DNA of 42,935 nt. Origin: an uncultured Dehalococcoidia bacterium (GTDB lineage: Bacteria; Chloroflexota; Dehalococcoidia; Lucifugimonadales; Australimonadaceae). The notes under the pieces are model-generated. The model was not told where the DNA came from. It ran no database searches and was given only the letters and a program-made list of their open reading frames with translations. The stretch is from positions 1-42,935 of the forward strand of contig CALGTL010000142.1 in the NCBI GenBank assembly GCA_937901475.1. The letters run 5' to 3'. Positions 1-6,645 of the stretch are shown here, in pieces (the stretch's first letter is position 1; every line of letters starts with the position of its first letter). Both the position numbers and the translations under genes were made by a program.

Positions 1-51
1 GCCTTCTAACAAAGGTGGCTGTTTTTACCCGTGCCGGTCATCACTTACTCC

Positions 52-261
52 TTAGCAGCAACCATCCCCACAAGCACAGCCCGCGGCCCCCGCAACAGGG
101 GCAGAGCTAGCACCCACAGCAACACGGGCCGAAAACATCGAGATGGCTCGGTGTGAAGATTCACCGCAGGTAGGGCAACGAGCCCTTTCACCCTTGTCCA
201 TGGAACTGAGCTTTTCGAAGCGCTTGTGACCCTCAGGGCAAACATACTCATAAATGGGCAT
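52..261 (-). CDS. FmdB-family zinc ribbon protein, 69 aa
   Basis: Small putative regulatory protein of the FmdB/CxxC_CxxC_SSSS family. It opens with MPIYEYVCPEGHKRFEKL and has a second metal-ligand pair in ARCPTCGE. In this family the Cys residues form one zinc ribbon of about 40 residues; the first CxxC position here is C-PEGH, so one ligand may be His. The tail is Ala/Gly-rich and ends in CACGDGCC, a common feature of the family. The ORF track begins 13 codons upstream, but this start has the family's N-terminus and a clear AAGGAG seven bases ahead, so I chose it. The exact function of these proteins is not settled. It is a single-gene unit with its own promoter-like sequence (307-335). Confidence 0.88.
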   Translation of the reverse strand: MPIYEYVCPEGHKRFEKLSSMDKGERARCPTCGESSHRAISMFSARVAVGASSAPVAGAAGCACGDGCC

Positions 262-306
262 CACGATTCTCCTTGCGACGCTACAGTGGAGCGCTAGCAT
301 GGAGCG

Positions 307-335
307 ATTTTAGGCCACGCTATACAACCGGGCAA
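307..335 (-). promoter_or_regulatory. Sigma70-type promoter for the FmdB-like gene
   Basis: Read on the minus strand, TTGCCC (330-335) and TAAAAT (307-312) are separated by exactly 17 bases, about 45 bases upstream of the chosen start codon. Pattern match only; no start site is known. Confidence 0.45.
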
Positions 336-432
336 TCCGCACGCAAGATCGTTCAGGTGTTACAAAGTCCGTAAAGGAAGGATTCCCGAAAGACCTTCGT
401 AATCCAGGTGCAAGAAGAGAGGCTGGTATTGC

Positions 433-1110
433 CTACCCGTGAAAGCGATACCCCACATTCCAAACCGTATCTATGAACGTATGGGTTCCGTCTTCAATCT
501 TGCTGCGCAAGCGTCGAACGTGAACATCAACCGTGCGGGTACCACCGAAGTACTGATAGCCCCACACCTGTTCTAGCAACGCTTCGCGACTGTACACGCG
601 ACCAGGGTTAGAAGCTAGGAGCTTGAGCAGCTCATACTCTTTGAACGTCAGAAGTACCGGCTTGTTCGCAACGTAGACATCATAGCGGTCAGGGTCAATG
701 ACCAGATCACCAGCGCTAATGATATTTGCATCAGGAGGCGGAGCCTTATAGTCCAGAAGGCGAGCTATGCGCATCCACAATTCACCCCGATGCCATGGCA
801 CAACAATGACATCATCGGCAACTACTTGTATATTCGGCGCGCTTAACAGGTTCCAAGAAATCGCAGCAATAACTGGCGCTCCGCCAGAAGGGATGTTCTG
901 GGTCGCCCGCTCAATGTCATGGCGATGCGTCTCCGTCAAATCAACAAGCAGCGCATCCGTAGTCGATCCAGCACTACCATTAAAATCGACTGCCTTGAAA
1001 CTAATGCCCTCAGCAGTCAAGCTGCGCTGTAAATCTAAGCTTGGGCCACCAACGACGCCAACAACATAGGGTACCTGGCTCAGCGGAGGCGTTCCCGCCT
1101 CTGCTACCAC
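433..1110 (-). CDS. Atypical OmpR/PhoB-type winged-helix response regulator
   Basis: Transcription factor with a C-terminal OmpR/PhoB winged helix (about the last 100 residues: LTFKEYELLKLLASNPGRVYS, TVDVHVRRLRSKIE, VGYRF). The N-terminal 115 residues look like a receiver fold but are degenerate. A DLTE segment sits where the phospho-acceptor Asp would be, but the usual Lys of the K-P-F motif is replaced (VVPWHRGEL) and no acidic pair is obvious near the N-terminus. No histidine kinase gene lies nearby. The ORF track starts at an ATG at 1161, overlapping cysM by 58 bases. I prefer GTG at 1110, which overlaps the cysM stop by only 7 bases and has GGAAGG upstream; the ATG remains possible. It is probably co-transcribed with moeB-cysM and may regulate sulfur or cysteine genes, which is inference from position. 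Confidence 0.85.
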   Translation of the reverse strand: MVAEAGTPPLSQVPYVVGVVGGPSLDLQRSLTAEGISFKAVDFNGSAGSTTDALLVDLTETHRHDIERATQNIPSGGAPVIAAISWNLLSAPNIQVVADDVIVVPWHRGELWMRIARLLDYKAPPPDANIISAGDLVIDPDRYDVYVANKPVLLTFKEYELLKLLASNPGRVYSREALLEQVWGYQYFGGTRTVDVHVRRLRSKIEDGTHTFIDTVWNVGYRFHG

Positions 1111-2039
1111 CAGATTTTCCCTTCCACCGATCCTTTGAGCTCGTCGTAGGTTCTGGTCCATAAGCCCGTACTCAGATATTTCGAGCCTCCATCCGCGAAG
1201 AGGCAGACGATGTTGGCATTGTCCACACGACTAGCCAGGCGAAGCGCTGCAGCGATCACTGCCCCGGAGGATACTCCAGCGAACACACCCTCGCGACGTA
1301 ATAATTCAGCCGTTCCACGGAAGCTTTCTTCCCCGCTCACCATAATTCTAGAATCCAGCATCTTCAGGTCTAGAATCGGCGGTACAAATCCTTCTTCGAG
1401 GCTCCGTAGTCCCTGAATGCGATCATCGGGCTCTGGAGCCGCAGCGATGATTTCAATTTTCGGGTTATATTCCTTAAGCCTTCGACCGGTTCCCATTAGC
1501 GTACCGCCCGTGCCCAGCCCTGCAACGAAATGGGTGATATCAGGCAAATCCCGGATTATCTCCGGGCCTGTGGAGGCGTAGTGGGCTCCCGGATTCGCAG
1601 CATTGCCATACTGAAACAGCATGAGGTAAGACGAGTCCTTAGCGACGATGTCTTTGGCCATAGCGATAGAGCCGTTAGAGCCCTCTTCACCGGGGGAGTA
1701 GATAATCTCGGCACCGTAGGCACGCAGCAGTTCCGACCGCTCGGGACTCACGTTGTCGGGCATCACTGCTGTAAATCGATAACCAAGGCGGCTAGTAATC
1801 ATCGCCAGCGAAATTCCCGTATTCCCGCTCGTCGGTTCAAGAACAATCCGGCTGGAATCTAAAGAGCCGTCATCAAGGGCTGCCTGAATCATTGCCCTTG
1901 CTATTCGGTCTTTAACCGAGCCGGTGGGGTTGCTCCCTTCAAGCTTAGCAAAGATCCGAACGCCCGGTTTCGAGCTAAACGAAGGTAGTTCAACTAGCGG
2001 CGTTTCACCGATGGACTGGATAAGACTGGAGCTAAGCAT
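1104..2039 (-). CDS. cysM: Cysteine synthase, CysM type (likely O-phosphoserine / carrier-protein dependent)
   Basis: PLP-dependent fold-type II cysteine synthase, 311 aa, normal for the family. The Schiff-base Lys is in GSVKDR (residue about 43), the substrate loop is EPTSGNTGISLA, and the PLP phosphate-binding Gly/Thr stretch is GLGTGGTLMGTGRRL. Two features resemble mycobacterial CysM rather than CysK: the LRSLEEGFVPP segment and the short Trp-ending tail (EGKIWW). The mycobacterial enzyme uses O-phosphoserine and the thiocarboxylated carrier CysO. An E1-like MoeB gene 27 bases upstream supports the same chemistry here, but that is inference. The start ATG has GGAG at good distance. The enzyme could still be an ordinary O-acetylserine sulfhydrylase. 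Confidence 0.9.
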   Translation of the reverse strand: MLSSSLIQSIGETPLVELPSFSSKPGVRIFAKLEGSNPTGSVKDRIARAMIQAALDDGSLDSSRIVLEPTSGNTGISLAMITSRLGYRFTAVMPDNVSPERSELLRAYGAEIIYSPGEEGSNGSIAMAKDIVAKDSSYLMLFQYGNAANPGAHYASTGPEIIRDLPDITHFVAGLGTGGTLMGTGRRLKEYNPKIEIIAAAPEPDDRIQGLRSLEEGFVPPILDLKMLDSRIMVSGEESFRGTAELLRREGVFAGVSSGAVIAAALRLASRVDNANIVCLFADGGSKYLSTGLWTRTYDELKGSVEGKIWW

Positions 2040-2066
2040 ATGTGCTCCAGGGCAGGTAGGATGGCA

Positions 2067-2909
2067 TCAGTGAACGGCTACCGCGCCCTCGTCGCCGGGC
2101 AATACCAGGCCACAGAAGACCTCATAATCGACCAGCTCCGTCACGCTCGGTTGGTCGCCACAAAGACTGCACTCAGGATTGCGGCGGGTTCTGACGACAC
2201 GGAATTCCATGCTCAAGGCATCCACCAAAAGCAAGCGGCCGATGAGCGGCTCGCCGATACCCAGAATAACTTTGACAACCTCCGTAGCCTGCAAGCTGCC
2301 CATCGTTCCTGTGAGAGCTCCCAGGACACCTGCTTCCGCGCAATTCGGAACCATCCCGGGAGGGGGGGGCTCCGGGTAAAGGCATCGGTAACACCCCTTA
2401 CCTGGTTCGTAGGTTGTTACCTGCCCGTCGAAAATAAGAATGCTTCCATCCACGAGAGGCTTGTTGTTTAAATAGGCGGCGTCGTTAACCAAGTAACGTG
2501 TGGCGAAGTTGTCTGCTCCATTAACAATGACATCGTACTGAGCGACGAGATCCATTGCGTTCTCCGAATTGATTGGGAATTCGTGAGCGACCACGTTAAC
2601 TTCTGGGTTGTAGCGGGCTAGGGTCAGCTTCGCTGACTCAACCTTTGGCATCCCGATCGTCTCCGTGTTATGGAGTACTTGGCGTTGCAAGTTACTGAGA
2701 TCTACCGTGTCGAAATCCACAAGCCCAATGGTTCCCACTCCCGCAAGCGCGAGGTAAAGTGCCACGGGCCCTCCCAGGCCTCCAGCACCTACAATCAATA
2801 CTTTAGAGTCGATTAACTTCCGCTGTCCTCTACTCCCTATTTCCGGCATGATGATGTGGCGGCTATACCGTCGCACTTGCTCGGGAGTAAGCTGTCCTGC
2901 CGTAGTCAT
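2067..2909 (-). CDS. moeB: MoeB/ThiF-family E1-like adenylyltransferase
   Basis: E1-like enzyme of 280 aa that adenylates the C-terminal Gly of a ubiquitin-like sulfur carrier (MoaD, ThiS or CysO). Seen: the ATP-binding GAGGLGGPVALYLALAG (about residues 42-58), the family's NLQRQVLH stretch, two Cys pairs for structural zinc (CYRC and CSLC), and a conserved Cys in NCAEAGVLG that aligns with the family's catalytic Cys region. There is no C-terminal rhodanese domain, unlike MoeZ/MOCS3, so sulfur must come from another protein. A strong GAGGAGG site precedes the ATG. It is the first gene of the moeB-cysM-regulator unit. Which carrier it serves cannot be read from sequence; the cysM neighbour suggests a CysO-like one. 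Confidence 0.9.
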   Translation of the reverse strand: MTTAGQLTPEQVRRYSRHIIMPEIGSRGQRKLIDSKVLIVGAGGLGGPVALYLALAGVGTIGLVDFDTVDLSNLQRQVLHNTETIGMPKVESAKLTLARYNPEVNVVAHEFPINSENAMDLVAQYDVIVNGADNFATRYLVNDAAYLNNKPLVDGSILIFDGQVTTYEPGKGCYRCLYPEPPPPGMVPNCAEAGVLGALTGTMGSLQATEVVKVILGIGEPLIGRLLLVDALSMEFRVVRTRRNPECSLCGDQPSVTELVDYEVFCGLVLPGDEGAVAVH

Positions 2910-2911
2910 GT

Positions 2912-3079
2912 TTATCCTCCTCGGAATGGGTGCAATTCTTTAATGCATGCGAAACCGCGGCGAAGGCCACTCGCGATTTGTCTTGTTATTGAGATGGTTG
3001 GGCCGCTACATCGTTCAAGAAAGGGTCCGTCCGCTCGCAACGGTGTGCCATCACCAATTAATGTAACGCAGGCACGCAT
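2912..3079 (-). CDS. Possible small ORF ending in Gly-Gly just upstream of moeB (doubtful)
   Basis: A 55-codon reading frame (69 codons if started at 3121) ending in HPFRGG, with its stop two bases before the moeB ATG. A diglycine end directly before an E1 gene next to cysM is what a CysO/ThiS/MoaD sulfur carrier would show. Against this, the body has no recognisable beta-grasp pattern, is shorter than the usual 65-95 residues, and has no convincing ribosome binding site. Moreover, the two Gly codons are the moeB Shine-Dalgarno (GGAGGA), which yields Gly-Gly in one frame by chance. I list it only because of position. Confidence 0.15.
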   Translation of the reverse strand: MRACVTLIGDGTPLRADGPFLERCSGPTISITRQIASGLRRGFACIKELHPFRGG

Positions 3080-3176
3080 GTGAGGCCAGTGCTTCACTCC
3101 ATCCAAGTGCCCATCACCCATTTACGCCGTCAAGAAAGCAACCACTACAGAAGACCCCAGCCATTTACCCCTAGCC

Positions 3177-3206
3177 TTGGCTCTCTAGGCCTATTTCTGA
3201 TAGCAT
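3177..3206 (+). promoter_or_regulatory. Possible promoter for rplY
   Basis: TTGGCT (3177-3182) and TAGCAT (3201-3206) spaced by 18 bases, about 80 bases before the rplY start. The same TAGCAT -10 form recurs before gap (38401-38406). Modest match only. Confidence 0.35.
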
Positions 3207-3284
3207 TTCTGTTTGGTGCTGCGGAAAACGCCACCTTTACGTTTCATTAGCCGTCCTGCCTGGGACGAAGCTCGGGAGCCTCGC

Positions 3285-3917
3285 ATGGACCAGATCACCG
3301 TTGAAGCACAGCAGCGTACCGCCCTTGGAAAGAAGACCGGAGCGCTTCGCCGTGCCGGCATCACTCCCATTCATCTTTACGGGTCGACCATGGAATCATT
3401 GACGCTGCAAGCAGACACTCCCTCATTGGTTCATGCTCTCAACGACGCCGGGTTTACAACACCGCTTACGGTAAAGGTGGGCTCTGACGAGCACTTCGCC
3501 GTGGTCAAGCAGATTCAAAAACACCCGGTGACTGACCGCGTTTTACACGTGGATTTGTTCGCCATTTCACGAACCGAGCGGATTCATGCCTCTGTGCCTC
3601 TCCTATTTGAAGGAGAGGCACTCGCAGCCAGGGAAGAAGGAGCCCAGCTCGCAGAAGATCTTCACGAAATCATGATTGAGGCCGTCGCGCTCGAGATGCC
3701 ACACTCCTTAACTGTCGATCTTTCGCCACTAACTACCCTCGACTCCGTGATTCATGCCGCTGATGTTTCATTGCCATTGAACGTAACGCTAGTGACCGAC
3801 CCTACGGCAATTGTCGCTCGTATTGCGCACCGACGGCTCAACGACGGTGGGTCGGCTGGTACCGATGCAGGCGATTCTATAAACGCCACAACTCCCGGGT
3901 CTACTGGAAGCGCGTAA
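3285..3917 (+). CDS. rplY: 50S ribosomal protein bL25, CTC form
   Basis: 5S-rRNA-binding ribosomal protein bL25 of the long 'CTC' type, 210 aa. The N-terminal L25 domain (about residues 1-95) shows the typical VEAQQRTALGKKTGALRRAGITPIHLYG opening and KHPVTDRVLHVDLF. The C-terminal TL5/CTC beta domain follows (about 96-185), with HASVPLLFEGEA and the IMIEAVALEMPHSLTVDLS stretch, then a disordered Gly/Ser/Thr tail. The track's longer ORF starts 24 codons earlier; the ATG at 3285 fits the family and has GGGAG six bases ahead. It converges on fmt with only four bases between the stops and no obvious terminator. Confidence 0.93.
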   Translation: MDQITVEAQQRTALGKKTGALRRAGITPIHLYGSTMESLTLQADTPSLVHALNDAGFTTPLTVKVGSDEHFAVVKQIQKHPVTDRVLHVDLFAISRTERIHASVPLLFEGEALAAREEGAQLAEDLHEIMIEAVALEMPHSLTVDLSPLTTLDSVIHAADVSLPLNVTLVTDPTAIVARIAHRRLNDGGSAGTDAGDSINATTPGSTGSA

Positions 3918-3921
3918 AATT

Positions 3922-4869
3922 CTACGAAGGAAGGGTTGTCCCGATAAAGTGAGGGTGACCTCGAACGAAATCGGTCGCAGCCATTGGTTTGCCCCCAGCA
4001 AGCTGCACTTTGTTCAACACCAAGAATCCTTTACCCGTCGATACGGCGACCTCATTCCGTTCAAACACCACTGTACCAGGAACCCCTTCGCCCGGCTCCA
4101 AAACCGTTCCCCACAATATGTCGAGCCGTTCTCCACGATACGTAGTTGCCGTTCCCGGCCATGGATCAAAGGCACGAATGTGTCGTTCAAGATCAACCGC
4201 AGATAAGCCCCAGTCCAAAAGTCCCTCTTTCTTCTTGAAGCGCTTGATAAGCGTTGCACCATCTGTTGCCTGAGGCTTTGGAATGAGGCTGCCCTCTAAG
4301 TAGGCGGGGAGTATGTTGGTAAGCATTCGGGCGCCAAGAAGGAAGAGGTCCTGCGTTAGACCCGGAGCTCGCTCCGCTCCCGTCAGGGAGACTTCCTCCA
4401 TCGCTAGCACGTCCCCCGTATCCAATCCTTTGTCCATTTTCATGATGGTGGTGCCTGTTGTTAGGTCTCCAGCCAAGATTGCACCAGCCACCGGTGAAGC
4501 TCCACGATGACGCGGCAGCAAGGAAGGATGGACATTGACGGCCCCATGGTTCGGTCCCAAAACGAAACTCTCTGGTAGCAATAGCCCATAAGCGGCTAGC
4601 ACTACAAGGTCTGCGCCAAGTTCTGTAAAGCGAGACTTCTCTTCGTCGTTAGTGACACGGGAAGGCGTCAGCACTTCCATACCTCGGACCTGTGCGTATT
4701 CCTTAATGGGCGATGCCAAAAGCCTGCGGCCACGGCCCGCAGGGCGGTCAGCGGCGGCATAGACAGCGACAATCTCTCCGCCGAGTTCGGACGCTGCACG
4801 CTCAGTCGAAGCAAGGATTGGGATTACAAAGCTCGGCGAGCCCATGAACACGATGCGTAATGAGGCCAT
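3922..4869 (-). CDS. fmt: Methionyl-tRNA formyltransferase
   Basis: Transfers a formyl group from 10-formyl-THF to Met-tRNA for translation initiation. 315 aa, normal length. The N-terminal formyltransferase domain starts LRIVFMGSPSFVIPIL. The catalytic region NVHPSLLPRHRGASPV (about residues 107-122) and TGTTIMKMDKGLDTGDVL carry the Asn, His and Asp expected of the fold. The C-terminal tRNA-contacting domain follows from about residue 205. The track's ORF starts 51 codons upstream, but that extension has no family resemblance, so I chose the ATG at 4869. No Shine-Dalgarno is visible before it; TATCAT sits six bases upstream, so a nearly leaderless transcript is possible. Normally fmt pairs with def; def is not here. 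Confidence 0.93.
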   Translation of the reverse strand: MASLRIVFMGSPSFVIPILASTERAASELGGEIVAVYAAADRPAGRGRRLLASPIKEYAQVRGMEVLTPSRVTNDEEKSRFTELGADLVVLAAYGLLLPESFVLGPNHGAVNVHPSLLPRHRGASPVAGAILAGDLTTGTTIMKMDKGLDTGDVLAMEEVSLTGAERAPGLTQDLFLLGARMLTNILPAYLEGSLIPKPQATDGATLIKRFKKKEGLLDWGLSAVDLERHIRAFDPWPGTATTYRGERLDILWGTVLEPGEGVPGTVVFERNEVAVSTGKGFLVLNKVQLAGGKPMAATDFVRGHPHFIGTTLPS

Positions 4870-5133
4870 GAAGCGATGATACAGCGTGTTGCACCCAAGG
4901 CTGAATAACCTACCGGTCCCCATGAAAGGCTTCGCGACCTCCCTTAAGGGTCGAATGGGAAAATGCAAGAGGAAAAGGCCTTGAGATTTGCCCCAATTCT
5001 GCACTGCTCTCTCACTGTACAAGCATGGTAATGTCCACTAGTGCTGCAGGGTGGGGAGCCCGCAGAATCACACTCGGCCCGCTGGCGCGCGGCCATTGAT
5101 TTTGACCTTTCAACTTAATTCCGGAGTTTCTCG
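4870..5133. other. Intergenic region between divergent fmt and dnaA
   Basis: A 264-base divergent spacer. I searched it by eye on both strands for TTATNCACA-type DnaA boxes and found none. It contains a short GC-rich dyad (TGGC/GCCA around 5083-5095) and the dnaA ribosome binding site GGAG. No promoter was convincing. Confidence 0.5.
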
Positions 5134-6489
5134 GTGCCTGTCGACACGTCTGCTCGCCAAACATGGGAAGCGGTATTGGGTCGCCTACAACTGCAGGTCA
5201 CAAAGCCTAGTTTTGACACTTGGCTGCGCGACACCGTTGGGGTCGACATAAACGATCAGTCTTTGACCGTTGCAGTACCCACATCATTCGCTGCTGAATG
5301 GCTCGAACGGCGGATGCACGCTCTTATCGAAGATGCCGTAAACGCCATCAGCGGGTACCCCATGACGGTATCCTTTAAGGTCGGGGAGGGCATTCCCGTG
5401 AATGGCCTTACCTATTCCTCCGTAATACCAGCCCCTCCAGCAAAAGCTATTGCCTCGGACGTTCCGGCAACTGACTCACCTCTAAATCCTCACTACACAT
5501 TCGATTCTTTCATCGTTGGCGGGTCCAATCAGCTTGCCTATGCAGCTTCAATGGCTGTCGCAGATGCTCCTGGGGCTGCGTACAACCCCCTCTTCCTCTA
5601 CGGTGCCGTTGGTCTAGGTAAAACGCATCTACTTCAAGCCATTGGCGCTCGCGCACGTAATGCTGGCCGTCGTGTTGCGTACGTTACTTGTGAGCAATTC
5701 ACCAACGAGTTTCTTTCGGCTATCAAGGATCGCCGAACGGAATCCTTTCGCGCTCGTTACCGTAGCGCCGATCTTCTTCTAATTGACGATATCCAGTTCA
5801 TCTCAGGCAAGGAAGGCACCCAGGAAGGCTTCTTCCATACCTTCAATGCACTACATGATTCAGGCCGCCAAATTGTTTTAACCTGTGATAGACCTCCATC
5901 TGCATTGCCTTTACTTGAAGAACGACTCCGCTCTCGCTTTGAATGGGGCTTACTTGCAGATATAGGGCAACCGTCTCTTGAGACCCGTATCGCTATGGTC
6001 ACCTCGTTTGCTAACGATGCGCCTGTTGCCGTTCCGCGTGAGGTCATCGATTTCATCGCAGACCGTACTCCTAGTAATGTCCGCTTATTGCAAGGAGGAC
6101 TAAACCGAGTCACTGCAATGGCTTACTTCACTAATACCCCTGTCACCATAGAGCTAGCACAAACGGCTCTCGGAATAGTCGCTGCTCAAGATGTTGGTAA
6201 CGCCTCTCCAAAAGAAGTGATAGCAGCCATTGCTTCACACTTCAATTTGACTCAAGGAGCGCTTGTCAGCGGGCGGCGAGACAAAAAAGTTGCAAGTGCC
6301 CGCCAAATTGCTATGTATGTATTAAATACACAATACAAACTTTCCACTGATGAAATTGGGACCGCATTAGGTGGTCGCGATCGCACAACTGTTATCTATA
6401 GTGTCAAAAAAGTTGCTAAACGACTCGCATCTGATTCGTCTTTTGCTAATGACATAGCACCCTTCCTTAAATCATTCGCTAATAACTGA
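5134..6489 (+). CDS. dnaA: Chromosomal replication initiator protein DnaA
   Basis: AAA+ initiator that binds DnaA boxes and melts the origin. 451 aa, normal length. Domain I (about 1-85) has the SFDTWLRD stretch; a short linker follows; the AAA+ domain III begins with NPHYTFDSFIVGGSNQLA. Walker A is GAVGLGKTHLLQ (about residue 156) and Walker B LLLIDDIQFI (about 213). The C-terminal helix-turn-helix domain IV carries the signature, here GGRDRTTVIYSVKKV (about 412). The usual form is GGRDHTTV, so the DNA-contacting His is Arg in this protein. The start is GTG with CGGAG eight bases ahead. It is followed by obg rather than dnaN, and its last 200 bases become markedly AT-rich. Confidence 0.96.
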   Translation: MPVDTSARQTWEAVLGRLQLQVTKPSFDTWLRDTVGVDINDQSLTVAVPTSFAAEWLERRMHALIEDAVNAISGYPMTVSFKVGEGIPVNGLTYSSVIPAPPAKAIASDVPATDSPLNPHYTFDSFIVGGSNQLAYAASMAVADAPGAAYNPLFLYGAVGLGKTHLLQAIGARARNAGRRVAYVTCEQFTNEFLSAIKDRRTESFRARYRSADLLLIDDIQFISGKEGTQEGFFHTFNALHDSGRQIVLTCDRPPSALPLLEERLRSRFEWGLLADIGQPSLETRIAMVTSFANDAPVAVPREVIDFIADRTPSNVRLLQGGLNRVTAMAYFTNTPVTIELAQTALGIVAAQDVGNASPKEVIAAIASHFNLTQGALVSGRRDKKVASARQIAMYVLNTQYKLSTDEIGTALGGRDRTTVIYSVKKVAKRLASDSSFANDIAPFLKSFANN

Positions 6490-6645
6490 TCCATCCCTTG
6501 ACCTTTTTATCCCTCTTACCAACAAGGTTCTATTAGGCCACGACCACTCAAACTCATGTTGTTAGTAAAACTCTATTCAACAAAGAGCCTTACTATTACT
6601 GTTAGGGAATAGTCCTATCCATTCATTAAGTTAAGAAGTTAAGAA
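6490..6645 (+). other. AT-rich dnaA-obg spacer with short repeats
   Basis: A 156-base AT-rich spacer. It contains an 8-base tandem repeat, AGTTAAGA twice (6629-6644), right before the obg start; the motif TGTTAG three times (near 6558, 6600 and 6647); and a perfect dyad TTGTTA-GA-TAACAA (6646-6659) covering the obg start codon. No standard DnaA box was seen. It could be an origin unwinding region, an operator, or neither. Confidence 0.35.

Larger units (their letters stand above)
2910..3284. other. Intergenic region between divergent moeB and rplY
   Basis: A 375-base divergent spacer. It holds the moeB ribosome binding site, the doubtful diglycine ORF (2912-3079), a possible rplY promoter (3177-3206) and the rplY ribosome binding site. 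I saw no tRNA, repeat or terminator in it, and no convincing promoter for moeB. Confidence 0.6.

Noticed and set aside
2040-2471. 143-aa plus-strand ORF inside moeB
   Set aside because: Antisense shadow of a clearly conserved E1-like gene; composition is not protein-like.
2912-3121. A firm CysO/ThiS sulfur-carrier call for the diglycine ORF
   Set aside because: No beta-grasp pattern, no ribosome site, and the Gly-Gly codons coincide with the moeB Shine-Dalgarno; kept only as a doubtful feature.
4870-5022. 51-codon N-terminal extension of fmt
   Set aside because: Has no family resemblance; Fmt proteins begin at LRIVFMG.
4870-6645. Canonical oriC with DnaA boxes around dnaA
   Set aside because: No TTATNCACA-type 9-mer was found by eye in either flanking spacer; only AT-rich repeats, reported as a tentative finding.
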